From Pseudotamlana agarivorans (GTDB lineage Bacteria; Bacteroidota; Bacteroidia; Flavobacteriales; Flavobacteriaceae): 64,000 nt of DNA. Of this stretch, positions 45,873 through 54,547 are shown one piece after another (positions within the stretch are counted from its first letter, which is position 1; each line of letters opens with the position of its first letter). The stretch spans positions 203,036-267,035 of the forward strand of contig NZ_JAHKPD010000018.1 in assembly GCF_018860245.1 (NCBI RefSeq). Direction: 5' to 3'. A program made the position numbers and the translations under genes. A model generated the notes under the pieces. The model searched no databases and was not told the DNA's origin. It saw nothing but the letters and a program-made list of their open reading frames with translations.

Positions 45873-45910
45873 AAAAAAAGCCTGTTAGCATAAGTTAACA
45901 GGCTTTTTAT
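45873..45910 (+). terminator. Terminator of secDF
   Basis: AAAAAGCCTGTTA, loop, TTAACAGGCTTTTT; U-rich on the plus strand and A-rich before it, so possibly bidirectional. Confidence 0.88.
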
Positions 45911-46163
45911 TTTCTAACAACCAACAACCAATATAATTTTTCGCCACGGCCCTAAGCGTAATAATTAATAGTGAAAAATAATAATTAAAAATGGTCAAGA
46001 CTATTTAGGCATTTCAATTTGTTCTAAGATGTGATAAAAGTCTGTGTAATCAGTGTCAAAAAAAAAATCTCAGTGCAACTCTGTGAAATCTCAGCGTAAC
46101 TCCGTGTAATAGCCAAGCAAGAGTAAGCATCCAACAACGAGCAACCAAAAACCAACACACAAC
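45911..46163. other. Gene-free stretch with short direct repeats
   Basis: There is no credible gene. Around 46040-46110 the pieces ATCTCAG and CTCTGTG / CTCCGTG recur in a row (e.g. TCAGTGCAACTCTGTG and TCAGCGTAACTCCGTG), a short imperfect direct repeat. Confidence 0.4.
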
Positions 46164-46850
46164 TTATAGCTTTAAAATATTTTTCGTGAAGTTATCCTTG
46201 TAAGCACGTCCCATAGGGATTTTAAAATCACCTTGTAAATGCACCAAGTTACTTACTAGTTTCTCTATTTTCTGAATGTTTAAAATATACGATTTGTGTA
46301 TGCGGTAAAATTGATTTTGCGGAAGTACTTCAGCCCAATGCCGTAAGGGTTCGTGAGACAGGTATTTCTTATTGGTAGTGATGATTTCAGTATAATCGGA
46401 ATCGGATTCAATAAATAAAATATCATCAATAATGATTTTGATATGCTCGTAACCAGACTTGATAAAGATTTCTTTTTGTTCTTCGGAAGGGGTTCCGGGT
46501 TTAATTGAAGTTACTTTTGAAACGGCTTGAAAAAACCGCTGAAACGAAAACGGTTTCAATAAATAATCAACAACATTAAGCTCATAACTCTCTAAAGCAT
46601 ATTCTGAAAATGCCGTAGTTAATATCACTTGCGAAACATTTTTAGAACTTTTTAAAAATTCAATTCCAGAAATTTTCGGTAAATGTATATCTAGAAACAT
46701 CAAATCGATGTCTTCAGTTTTTAAAAAGTCTATAGCTTGAATAGCATCCGAAAACACCCCTTTTAACGTGAGGAAATCCACATCGCTTATGTATTTCTTT
46801 AAAATACGTTGCGCTGGCGGTTGGTCTTCAATTATTATGCAAGTGATCAT
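46164..46850 (-). CDS. LytTR-family response regulator, paired with kinase
   Basis: 228 residues. Receiver domain with IIEDQPPAQRILKKYI, phospho-acceptor Asp in LMFLDIHLPKISGIEFL (near 53), and Lys in DYLLKPFSFQRFFQAV (near 103). The C-terminal LytTR domain includes EIFIKSGYEHIKIIIDDI and FYRIHKSYILNIQKIEKL. Its start overlaps the kinase stop by 4 bases, so they are translationally coupled and form a two-component pair. Confidence 0.95.
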   Translation of the reverse strand: MITCIIIEDQPPAQRILKKYISDVDFLTLKGVFSDAIQAIDFLKTEDIDLMFLDIHLPKISGIEFLKSSKNVSQVILTTAFSEYALESYELNVVDYLLKPFSFQRFFQAVSKVTSIKPGTPSEEQKEIFIKSGYEHIKIIIDDILFIESDSDYTEIITTNKKYLSHEPLRHWAEVLPQNQFYRIHKSYILNIQKIEKLVSNLVHLQGDFKIPMGRAYKDNFTKNILKL

Positions 46851-47881
46851 TCGGCTATTTTGTTAAGTTTCAAATTTAATTGAATATCGTAGATGTTATC
46901 AGAATCACTTATTCTTAATTCATGAGCGCCTGGATAGAGTAAATCCAGACGCTTTTTTACGTTTTTTAATCCAATACCATGCGTTAGGTTATCTGGTTTA
47001 TTAAAAGGCATAAAATTATTTCTACAGTGAAAATGAAGTTGGTTGTTCTCCATAGAAATTTTAATAGCAATTTCTATATTTTCAGATTGCGCTGACTGGC
47101 TGTGTTTAAAGGCGTTTTCAATAAAGACCACTAAAATAAGTGGTGCAATTTCGTATTGAGAATTGATGTTTTCCGAAGAAAAATTAATTACCCCACGTTC
47201 TTCAATTTGGAGCTCATTAAGCTGTGTGAAGTTTTTTAAATGCTCGATTTCCTTAATAATAGAAACGTAACGCGCTTTGCATTCATAAAGCATATACCTT
47301 AAAACAGAACTCAATTCTAAAATGATAACAGGTGTTTTTGGCGACGACTCAATAGCATAAGAGTATAAGTTATTCAGGTTATTGAATAGAAAGTGCGGAT
47401 TGATTTGCGATTTTAAAAACTGAAGTTCACTCTCTTGAATGTGAGAGGTTAATTTTTCAACCTGACGCTGTTTCACAATAGCATCCCAAGTGAATTTAAA
47501 GCCTGATAAAATCGTGATAATAGGCAGAATATCAGCAAGCATATAGAATACACCGGGGAATGAGTTTGATCTATCGGTGTTTGGAAAGAACACTTTTTCA
47601 AGAAAAAACTCCTCTGTAAGAATAACAATAACAATGACTAAAATTAAATTAGCACCGAAAATTATATATTTCTTCTTATAAAAAAATGTTGGGATTAGAA
47701 TATAACTAATCATCAATCCGGCAATTGCATAATTGAAAAACGACGAGATGCGATAAGCTTCAAAATCGAAAGTTCTTGTTTTTCCGTCGTAAGCGTAAAA
47801 AACAAATACAAGCGCATGTAATACGATTTGAAAAAGTATTTCTCTTAATGTTATTTTTTTAAAAGTCTTTTCTTTTGGCAT
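46847..47881 (-). CDS. LytS-like sensor histidine kinase
   Basis: 344 residues. Four N-terminal membrane segments (residues 12-145), then a His_kinase domain with the phospho-His motif LKSQINPHFLFNNLNNLYSYA (His near 163), and a GHKL ATPase part with VVFIENAFKHS (near 255) and HGIGLKNVKKRLDLLYPG (near 311). It has no periplasmic sensor loop of size, so it may sense a membrane signal. Pairs with the response regulator. Divergent from the beta-barrel gene at 48118, a possible target. Confidence 0.95.
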   Translation of the reverse strand: MPKEKTFKKITLREILFQIVLHALVFVFYAYDGKTRTFDFEAYRISSFFNYAIAGLMISYILIPTFFYKKKYIIFGANLILVIVIVILTEEFFLEKVFFPNTDRSNSFPGVFYMLADILPIITILSGFKFTWDAIVKQRQVEKLTSHIQESELQFLKSQINPHFLFNNLNNLYSYAIESSPKTPVIILELSSVLRYMLYECKARYVSIIKEIEHLKNFTQLNELQIEERGVINFSSENINSQYEIAPLILVVFIENAFKHSQSAQSENIEIAIKISMENNQLHFHCRNNFMPFNKPDNLTHGIGLKNVKKRLDLLYPGAHELRISDSDNIYDIQLNLKLNKIAE

Positions 47882-48117
47882 GTTTCGAAATTACAATTTA
47901 AACGACAATAATAAAAAGAGGCTTCTGCAAACAACAGAATTAAGCCTGCAAACGTAAAGGTGTAGAATTTTAGCGGTTATTAAATTAACTAAAAACGCAC
48001 TGTCTTCAAGTGCTTTTAATATGAATTTGTTGTTCACTGGAAAGAAATGGTCGTTTACAGAATACAATCGATTTTTTGGAATAAAATAGACATTTTTGCA
48101 CAAAACAAACTTTAGGA

Positions 48118-50496
48118 ATGAATCATTTAAAAACATTTTCAACTATTTTAATACTAGGTTTAACCTTGCTGTTAAGCTTTACAAGTGCCGCTCAAAATAC
48201 TCAAATCAAAGGGCAGGTTGTAGAAGAAAATAGTAAGCAACCTTTGGCTTTTGCAACCGTTGCGATTCTAGATAGCTCTACTAATAAGGCGCTTTCGGGT
48301 TCTATAACCGATGACAACGGGAAATTCAACTTGGATACCGAGGCTAGCGATTTTTATGTTCAGGTAAGTTATATGGGCTTTGTTTCTAAAACTATAAAAC
48401 AGTTTGAAGTTAAGAAAAACAAAGTCAATTTAGGTATTGTGCTTTTAGCTGAAGATGCCGAACAATTAAACGAAGTAGTGGTTCAGGCTGAAGTTTCTAG
48501 AAATGAATTTAAACTGGATAAGCGTGTTTTTAATGTCGGTAAAGATATTAGTAACACTGGAGCAAGTGCTTTGGAAGTATTGAGCAATGTGCCATCGGTT
48601 AGTGTAAATATTGAAGGAGCCATTAGTTTGCGAGGAAGTCAAGGGGTACAAGTGTTAATCAATGGAAAACCTTCTATTTTAACAGAAGACTCCGGTTCGC
48701 TTGGAAGCATTACTTCAGATATGATTGAAAAAATTGAAGTGATTACCAACCCTTCAGCGAAATACGAAGCCGAAGGGACTTCTGGGATAATTAATATTAT
48801 CATCAAAAAAGAAGAACGTAAAGGTGTTAATGGTTCGGTAAGTTTAAATACTGGTGTTCCAGATAATCACAGTGTTGGGGTAAGCTTAAATAAACGTTCT
48901 GAAAAATTTAATTTGTTCACACAAATAGGCTTGGGGAGACGTTCAAGACCACAGGATAATGAGAATATAAACGAAGATTTAATAAACAATACAACCCTAT
49001 ATAATATTGGTGAGGAGTATAGAAACGAGAAGTTTTATACCATTACTTTAGGAACCGATTATTACCTTAACGACGATAATGTTTTTACCCTTTCGGGGAA
49101 TTATGCCTTTGAAGATGAAGATCAGCCTTCCGATAATAATTTTCAATTATTTGATGTGAATAATAACTTAGATTCTGAGTGGAGTCGTACCGAAGTTACA
49201 GAAGCTGCCAATCCGAAATGGCAATACGAACTACAATACAAAAGGGATTTTAAAGATCATGAAGATCACGATTTACTAATAAGTGCTACAGGACGTTCCT
49301 TTAGTAAAGATCAAAATTCTTTATTTGTTGATGAAACCATTTCTGGCTCAGATAGAGATGCCACACAGAAAACAAGAACCGATTTTGGTGAAAACACATT
49401 CACTTTTAAGTTGGATTATACCAAGCCTTTTTCTGATAAATGGAGTATGGAAACGGGTGCGCAATATGTGTTAAATGATGTAAGTAACGATTTTGAAGTT
49501 CAGAATTTGATTAATGGCGATTTTGAAACGGATTTCGGACTTACCAATGTTTTTGAATTCAATCAAAATGTATTAGGTGTTTATGCAACGGCTGCTTTTC
49601 AAAGTGGTAATTGGGGCGTTAAACCTGGTCTACGCATGGAATATACAGAAGTTAGTACCCTTTTAGTGAATACAGATGAAGCGAACGATCAGGATTATAC
49701 TAACCTGTTTCCTAGTATTCATACGTCTTATAAAATTTCGGATGCCGTTTCGCTGCAAGCGGGATATTCTAACCGAATTTACAGACCAAGACTTTGGGAC
49801 TTAAATCCGTTTTTTAACATTAGGAACAACTTCAATATTCGTCAGGGTAACCCCGATTTACAGCCTGAATTTACCGATTCCTACGAGATCACTAGTATTT
49901 TTGATATCGGAAAAACTTCATTAAACTTCGGACTTTTTCATAGATACACTAATGAGGTTATTGAGCGTGTTTCAACCTCTGTGGATAATGTAATTGTTAC
50001 ACGCCCAGAAAATATAGGAACAAATAGTACCGTTGGTATTGAGTTTAATACCAAATATACCCCCGTGAGATGGTTAAGTTTTAATGTAGATTTTAACTAT
50101 AATAGGTTTAGTCGGGTGGGAAGTTTTGAATCAACAGTATTCGATTTTAAAGGGAACCAATGGAATTATAAAATTTTAGCAAAGCTGAAATTACCAGCTG
50201 ATATTGATTTTGAAGCCACCTCTAACTACAATTCTGGGTATCAAACCATACAAAGTGATGTAAGCTCCATATCTTTTTTGGATTTAGGTCTACGTAAAAA
50301 AATATTAAAAGGAAAGGGGGTTGTAAACATGAGTGTTCGCGATGTTTTTGCATCCCGTTATAGTGAAACGGTAACGATACAGGATGATTTTGAGGCCTAT
50401 AATAGAAGTCAGCGTGGTCGTTTTATAACCTTCGGTTTTAGTTATGGCTTCGGAAAAGGAGATGCTATGGAGTATTCTGGTGGTAGAAGACACTAG
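48118..50496 (+). CDS. Outer-membrane beta-barrel protein, TonB-receptor-like
   Basis: 792 residues. Signal peptide (LILGLTLLLSFTSAAQ), a CarboxypepD_reg-like domain (IKGQVVEENSKQPLAFATVA, residues 30-110), a plug-type domain (GASALEVLSNVPSVSVN, LRGSQGVQVLINGKPS near 140-190; AEGTSGIINIIIKK near 225), then a barrel ending in aromatic-rich strands (FITFGFSYGFGKG). This is the outer membrane beta-barrel family related to TonB-dependent receptors; the ligand is unknown. The divergent LytS/LytTR pair may control it (inference). Confidence 0.92.
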   Translation: MNHLKTFSTILILGLTLLLSFTSAAQNTQIKGQVVEENSKQPLAFATVAILDSSTNKALSGSITDDNGKFNLDTEASDFYVQVSYMGFVSKTIKQFEVKKNKVNLGIVLLAEDAEQLNEVVVQAEVSRNEFKLDKRVFNVGKDISNTGASALEVLSNVPSVSVNIEGAISLRGSQGVQVLINGKPSILTEDSGSLGSITSDMIEKIEVITNPSAKYEAEGTSGIINIIIKKEERKGVNGSVSLNTGVPDNHSVGVSLNKRSEKFNLFTQIGLGRRSRPQDNENINEDLINNTTLYNIGEEYRNEKFYTITLGTDYYLNDDNVFTLSGNYAFEDEDQPSDNNFQLFDVNNNLDSEWSRTEVTEAANPKWQYELQYKRDFKDHEDHDLLISATGRSFSKDQNSLFVDETISGSDRDATQKTRTDFGENTFTFKLDYTKPFSDKWSMETGAQYVLNDVSNDFEVQNLINGDFETDFGLTNVFEFNQNVLGVYATAAFQSGNWGVKPGLRMEYTEVSTLLVNTDEANDQDYTNLFPSIHTSYKISDAVSLQAGYSNRIYRPRLWDLNPFFNIRNNFNIRQGNPDLQPEFTDSYEITSIFDIGKTSLNFGLFHRYTNEVIERVSTSVDNVIVTRPENIGTNSTVGIEFNTKYTPVRWLSFNVDFNYNRFSRVGSFESTVFDFKGNQWNYKILAKLKLPADIDFEATSNYNSGYQTIQSDVSSISFLDLGLRKKILKGKGVVNMSVRDVFASRYSETVTIQDDFEAYNRSQRGRFITFGFSYGFGKGDAMEYSGGRRH

Positions 50497-50556
50497 CTTT
50501 TTATAAATTCAGAGATATTCCTGCTAAAACACATGAAATGATTTTGGGGAAATACG

Positions 50557-50564
50557 TAGTTTTG
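50557..50564 (+). promoter_or_regulatory. -7 box of manA
   Basis: TAGTTTTG matches TAnnTTTG and lies ahead of a GTG-initiated open frame at 50566, too close for that to be the start, so it supports the ATG at 50602. Confidence 0.5.
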
Positions 50565-50601
50565 TGTGAACTACTTAGAACCATTAAAACAGACATTTAG
50601 T

Positions 50602-51573
50602 ATGGCATTATATCCTTTAAAATTTTCACCGTTATTTAAATACAGAATTTGGGGTGGTGAGAAACTTAAAACGAAGCTTAATAAAAATTATTCAGAAGAA
50701 AATATAGGCGAATCTTGGGAGATTTCAGATGTATCGGGTGACGAAACTAAAGTTACTAGTGGTGATTTACAAGGGAAAACATTAAAAGATTTAATTTCAG
50801 AATATAAAGGGGCGTTTGTAGGAGAGAAGGTATACAAGGAGTTTGGAAACGATTTTCCGCTGCTTATTAAATTTATAGACGCCAAAACACCGCTATCTAT
50901 CCAGGTGCATCCTAGTAATGAAATCGCTAAAGAACGTCATAATTCATTTGGTAAAAATGAAATGTGGTACGTGATGCAAGCCGATGATGATGCCGAGCTA
51001 ATTGTGGGGTTCGATGAAGAAGTTTCTCAATCAGATTATAAAAAACATCTAGAAAATAACACGGTTTTAGATGTTATGCACCATGAAACCGTGAAAAGTG
51101 GTGATACGTTCTATATTCCAACCGGACGCGTACACGCTATTGGTGCGGGTGTTTTATTAGCCGAAATACAACAAACTTCAGATATTACCTATCGTATTTA
51201 TGATTATGACCGCGTAGATGCTAAAACAGGCGAAAAACGTGATTTACACAACGATTTAGCCATTGATGTCTTAGATTATAAAGTACATGATAATTACAAA
51301 ACGTCTTATCAAATTGCTATAAATGAAGCACATACTTTAGTCAACTCGCCATATTTTAAAACCAATATCATTGAGGTGGATGGCGCAGTAAAACGCGACC
51401 ACTCGGCTTTAGATTCTTTTGTGATTTACATGTGTGTTGAAGGTGATTTAGAGCTTCAGTATAATGACGTCAAATACAGCGTTAAAACAGGCGAAACCAT
51501 CTTATTACCAGCAGCGATTTCTTCAGTTGCCCTTAAATCTTCAGGGGCTAAGTGTATTGAGGTTTTTATGTGA
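50602..51573 (+). CDS. manA: Mannose-6-phosphate isomerase, class I
   Basis: 323 residues from ATG 50602 (MALYPLKFSPLFKYRIWGGEKL). The zinc site shows IQVHPS (His near 98), GKNEMWYV (Glu near 114) and PTGRVHAIGAGVLLAEIQQTSD (His near 176). The cupin fold ends in a second, non-catalytic barrel. It interconverts mannose-6-phosphate and fructose-6-phosphate. Single gene. Confidence 0.94.
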   Translation: MALYPLKFSPLFKYRIWGGEKLKTKLNKNYSEENIGESWEISDVSGDETKVTSGDLQGKTLKDLISEYKGAFVGEKVYKEFGNDFPLLIKFIDAKTPLSIQVHPSNEIAKERHNSFGKNEMWYVMQADDDAELIVGFDEEVSQSDYKKHLENNTVLDVMHHETVKSGDTFYIPTGRVHAIGAGVLLAEIQQTSDITYRIYDYDRVDAKTGEKRDLHNDLAIDVLDYKVHDNYKTSYQIAINEAHTLVNSPYFKTNIIEVDGAVKRDHSALDSFVIYMCVEGDLELQYNDVKYSVKTGETILLPAAISSVALKSSGAKCIEVFM

Positions 51574-51700
51574 TTTTTTTTAAATTAACTGTGTTCGAGA
51601 GTTGTCGGGGGCGTCAAAAAAAGTATTGGTTTCTTTTTTATGTTGTATATTTATTAGTTACCCACAATATAAAATCAGTAACATTTCCAAAAAACTGCAA

Positions 51701-51726
51701 AAAATTGGAATAATCATTCCAATTTT
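51701..51726 (+). promoter_or_regulatory. TetR operator 1 (promoter of tetR)
   Basis: AAAATTGGAAT and ATTCCAATTTT, 11-base perfect arms with a 4-base centre. It is immediately followed by the -7 box TATATTTG (51729-51736), so the repressor would block its own promoter. Its half-site TGGAAT also occurs in the operator before the SDR gene. Confidence 0.7.
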
Positions 51727-51740
51727 TATATATTTGTTAA

Positions 51741-52292
51741 GTGAATAAAAAACAAATCATATTAGCATCTGCACTCCAACTACTTGTAGAAAAAGGCGTG
51801 CATAATACTCCAATGTCAGCTATTGGAAAAGCAGCAAAAACTGGAATGGGAACTATTTATAACTATTTCCCAAATAAAGAAACTTTAATTAATGAAATTT
51901 ACACAGATATAAAAAAACAGGAAAAATTACTGTTTGAGAATTTTGAATCGAATAAGCCTATTAAAACTCAATTTGAAAGCTATTTTACTATTGCTGTTAC
52001 TTTCTTCATAAACAATCCTAACTATTTCCGCTTTATGGAGCAACTACAAGCATCTCCTATTATAACGGAAAATAGTAAAGAAGAAGGTCGAAAATCTATT
52101 ACTCCTGTTTTAGAACTTTTAATGTTGGGACAACAACAACGTATTATTAAAAACATTGACATTGAAGAAATTTTAACGTTTATAGGTGGAGCTATTTTAT
52201 CCTATTTAAGATGGTATTTTAATCAAACAGAGAAAAAACAAACCTCGCTTAAAAATCAAGTGACAATGGTTTGGGACGCAATCAAAGAATAA
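51741..52292 (+). CDS. TetR/AcrR family transcriptional regulator
   Basis: 183 residues with a GTG start at 51741, needed to keep the full N-terminal HTH (IILASALQLLVEKGVHNTPMSAIGKAAKTGMGTIYNYFPNKETL, key part GMGTIYNYFPNKETL near 35). The predicted transcription start is at or next to the GTG, so the message may be nearly leaderless. The C-terminal ligand domain is unlike any recognised subgroup. Palindromes flank the gene: one in its promoter and one before the SDR gene, so it probably represses both itself and the SDR-DoxX genes. Confidence 0.9.
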   Translation: MNKKQIILASALQLLVEKGVHNTPMSAIGKAAKTGMGTIYNYFPNKETLINEIYTDIKKQEKLLFENFESNKPIKTQFESYFTIAVTFFINNPNYFRFMEQLQASPIITENSKEEGRKSITPVLELLMLGQQQRIIKNIDIEEILTFIGGAILSYLRWYFNQTEKKQTSLKNQVTMVWDAIKE

Positions 52293-52310
52293 AAAAATTT
52301 ATTAAAAAAT

Positions 52311-52330
52311 TGGAATGAACGTTCATTCCA
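52311..52330 (+). promoter_or_regulatory. TetR operator 2 (upstream of the SDR gene)
   Basis: TGGAATGAACGTTCATTCCA is a perfect 20-base palindrome, 14 bases before the SDR start. Confidence 0.75.
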
Positions 52331-52343
52331 TAAAATAACAATT

Positions 52344-53204
52344 ATGACTAAAAATGTATTAATCACAGGAACATCAACAGGCGTAGGATTTGAAAGTGCT
52401 ATTCTATTCGCTAAAAACAACTACAAAGTTTACGCTACAATGCGAAATCTTAAAAAATCGGAAAAGCTAAAACAGAAAATTCAGGAAGAAAATCTTAATA
52501 TAGAAATACTTCCTTTAGATGTCACTAAAATAGATTCAATAGAATTAGCCGTAAGGACTATTATAGAAAAAGATGGAAAAATAGATGTATTAGTCAATAA
52601 CGCAGGTGCTGGTTTTGCAAAAACAACAGAGCAAGCTTCTGAGGAAGAAATTAGATGGGTTACTGACGTAAATTATCACGGAGTTGTATTTTGCACACAA
52701 GCCGTACTGCCTTATATGAGAAAACAAAAATCTGGTCAAATAATTAGTATTACCTCAGTTGGTGGTTTAGTTGGACAACCTTTTAACGAATTATATTGCG
52801 GTGCTAAATTTGCTGTAGAAGGATTTATGGAAGGACTTGCAACCTATGTTAGTGATGCCTTTAACATCAAAATTACTTGTGTTGAACCAGGAGGAATAGC
52901 TACAGAATTTATGACTTCTGCTATTGAAAAAACTGCTACTGAAGGACAATTTGCTACAGGCGAATACTTACCAATATTTGAAAGATATATGTCAGGTAAC
53001 CAAAAAAGAGCAAATGAGGGCAAAGAGCAAGTTTATCAAACAGGAATGGAAGTAGCAGAAGTTGCTTTAGCTATTGCTAAAAATGAAAATCCACCTTTAA
53101 GAATTCGAACTTCACAATGGGCTGAAAATTTTTGTAAGTTAAAAACTAAAGCTGACCCAGATGGACACAAAATAGTGAAACAATTACAAGATAGTTTTTT
53201 ATAA
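52344..53204 (+). CDS. Short-chain dehydrogenase/reductase
   Basis: 286 residues. NAD(P)-binding TGTSTGVGFESA (8-19), NNAGAGFA (near 87-94), and the active-site S-Y-K triad: Ser in ISITSVGGLVG (near 137), Tyr and Lys in ELYCGAKFAVEGF (near 151-155). Substrate unknown. It lies 51 bases from tetR and is followed within one base by the DoxX gene, under the palindromic operator. Such TetR-SDR-DoxX modules often respond to a small toxic compound (inference). Confidence 0.93.
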   Translation: MTKNVLITGTSTGVGFESAILFAKNNYKVYATMRNLKKSEKLKQKIQEENLNIEILPLDVTKIDSIELAVRTIIEKDGKIDVLVNNAGAGFAKTTEQASEEEIRWVTDVNYHGVVFCTQAVLPYMRKQKSGQIISITSVGGLVGQPFNELYCGAKFAVEGFMEGLATYVSDAFNIKITCVEPGGIATEFMTSAIEKTATEGQFATGEYLPIFERYMSGNQKRANEGKEQVYQTGMEVAEVALAIAKNENPPLRIRTSQWAENFCKLKTKADPDGHKIVKQLQDSFL

Positions 53205-53205
53205 T

Positions 53206-53559
53206 ATGAAAGTAATATATTGGTCTTCAACAGTAATTATATCAGCTTTCCTCTTCTTAAGCTCTTATAGTTATTTATTCAGTAAAAGTACAATTCAAGG
53301 GATTAAAGCTTTAGGATTTCCTGACTTTTTCAGGGTAGAATTAGCTATTTTAAAATTGTTAGCTGCAATAATATTACTAGTACCATTTGCTTCCTTTCAA
53401 CTAAAAGAATGGACTTATGCAGGTGTTGGATTATTTTTAATAACGGCTTTAATCGCACATATCAAACATAAGGATTCTATCTTTATTATGCTTTTACTTA
53501 TAATACTTATGGGAATTCTAATAATATCCAACATATATATGAACAAGATTTTGAAATAA
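53206..53559 (+). CDS. DoxX-family membrane protein
   Basis: 117 residues, four hydrophobic helices (IIILSAFLFLSSYSYLF-like at the start, LAILKLLAAIILLVPFASF in the middle). Contains FRVELAILKLLAAIILL typical of DoxX-like proteins. It begins 1 base after the SDR stop, so it is co-translated. Function in redox or small-molecule resistance is family-based. Confidence 0.82.
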   Translation: MKVIYWSSTVIISAFLFLSSYSYLFSKSTIQGIKALGFPDFFRVELAILKLLAAIILLVPFASFQLKEWTYAGVGLFLITALIAHIKHKDSIFIMLLLIILMGILIISNIYMNKILK

Positions 53560-53571
53560 ATACTGTGGGTA

Positions 53572-53695
53572 ACAACGTATATAAAAAATAGCGGTTTAAG
53601 TGCTTAAACAAAAGAAAATTAATAGATTAGAGGTCTATTATAATCCGAAAAGTTAGTGCTTAAAATCCGCTACTTTTCATATACAAGACCGTTGT
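53572..53695. repeat. Inverted-repeat element A (attC-like)
   Basis: Left arm ACAACG + TATATAAAAAATAGCGG (53572-53594) pairs with right arm CCGCTACTTTTCATATA + CAAGACCGTTGT (53667-53695). The right arm carries 6 extra bases between stem and CGTTGT, an asymmetric bulge. A GTGCTTAA motif lies just inside the left arm. It is 10 bases after the end of the DoxX gene and ahead of the toxin gene. The design recalls integron attC sites. Confidence 0.6.
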
Positions 53696-53787
53696 GGTTC
53701 ATTAACTCACTCAGCCGAAAACTAATTCTGAATCTAAATTATTTAAATATTTTTCCTTAACTTTGTATCCAAGTAGATACAATTTTT

Positions 53788-53974
53788 ATGTTCTTTATTG
53801 AGAAAACAAATGAATTTGACAAATGGCTGAGAAAGCTAAAAGACTTTAAAGCAAAAGCCAAAATTTTATTCAGAATTCAAAAATTAGAAACTGACGAACA
53901 CTTTGGCGATTGCAAAACTGTTGGCGAAGGAATTCGAGAAAGCAAAAGTGATTTGGAAAAAATTAAATAAATAG
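53788..53974 (+). pseudogene. HigB/RelE-type toxin with internal deletion
   Basis: The first 51 codons encode a normal N-terminus (MFFIEKTNEFDKWLRKLKD, FGDCKTVGEGIRE). After GIRE the frame shifts: continuing in the +1 frame gives EKAKVIWKKLNK and a TAG at 53972-53974, which is the expected C-terminus of this toxin family. The formal frame instead ends at TAA 53970. About 35 codons of the middle (the catalytic beta-hairpin) are therefore absent. Family toxins are about 98 residues. The antitoxin starts 4 bases downstream. The toxin is most likely inactive. Confidence 0.78.
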
Positions 53975-53977
53975 AAA

Positions 53978-54262
53978 ATGGGAACTTCAAGATTTGAAAT
54001 AGCTGATTATTTGGACAGTAAAGAAATGATTGCGGAATATCTTAACACTGTTTTGGAAGAAGGTAATAATGCAGATATAATCAACGCAATCGGACATATT
54101 GCAAAGGCTATCGGAATGACAAAAATTGCGGAGGAAACTGGGTTAAGTAGACCAAGTTTATATAAAGCACTATCTGAGGGAGCGAAACCTCAATTCGCAA
54201 CGATTATGAAAGTATTAAAAGCAATAGGAGGACAAATACAGATAAATCCTGCGTCTGCTTAA
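53978..54262 (+). CDS. HigA-like addiction-module antidote
   Basis: 94 residues. Helix-turn-helix near residues 48-80: IAKAIGMTKIAEETGLSRPSLYKALSEGAKPQFATI (key part GMTKIAEETGLSRPSLYKALS). N-terminus FEIADYLDSKEMIAEYLNTVLEE is typical of the putative addiction-module antidote family. It follows the collapsed toxin by 4 bases. An intact antitoxin with a broken toxin is expected after selection to lose toxicity. Confidence 0.87.
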   Translation: MGTSRFEIADYLDSKEMIAEYLNTVLEEGNNADIINAIGHIAKAIGMTKIAEETGLSRPSLYKALSEGAKPQFATIMKVLKAIGGQIQINPASA

Positions 54263-54273
54263 AATAACGCACC

Positions 54274-54464
54274 ACAACAATGCCTATACTTAATACGGGT
54301 TTTGGTGCTTAATCAAAAGTTTAGTTTGTATTGCAAAGTCCGCCAAATCATTTGATTTGGCTTTAGTACAAAAAAGATAAAACAAAATAAAAAGATTTGG
54401 CTAAGTGGTTAAACGGAAATTATTTAGTTTTAATTCCCGCACTAAGCATAGCCGAGAACGTTGT
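54274..54464. repeat. Inverted-repeat element B (attC-like)
   Basis: Left arm ACAAC + TGCCTATACTTAATACGGG (54274-54299) and right arm CCCGCACTAAGCATAGC + GAGAACGTTGT (54436-54464) pair with G-T wobbles. The right arm again has extra bases before CGTTGT. A GTGCTTAA motif follows the left arm as in element A. The middle holds the palindrome CCAAATCATTTGATTTGG. Together with element A it brackets the toxin-antitoxin genes. Confidence 0.55.
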
Positions 54465-54547
54465 AAAACATATCGCCACAAAACTCAGATATCTAAATTA
54501 ACCTTTAATTGTTTGAATATAGTAACTTTTATGTCATCTTTATCTGA

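Noticed and set aside
53572..54464. Classic integron with IntI
   Set aside because: No integrase gene and the GTTRRRY core is not seen; only an attC-like architecture can be claimed.
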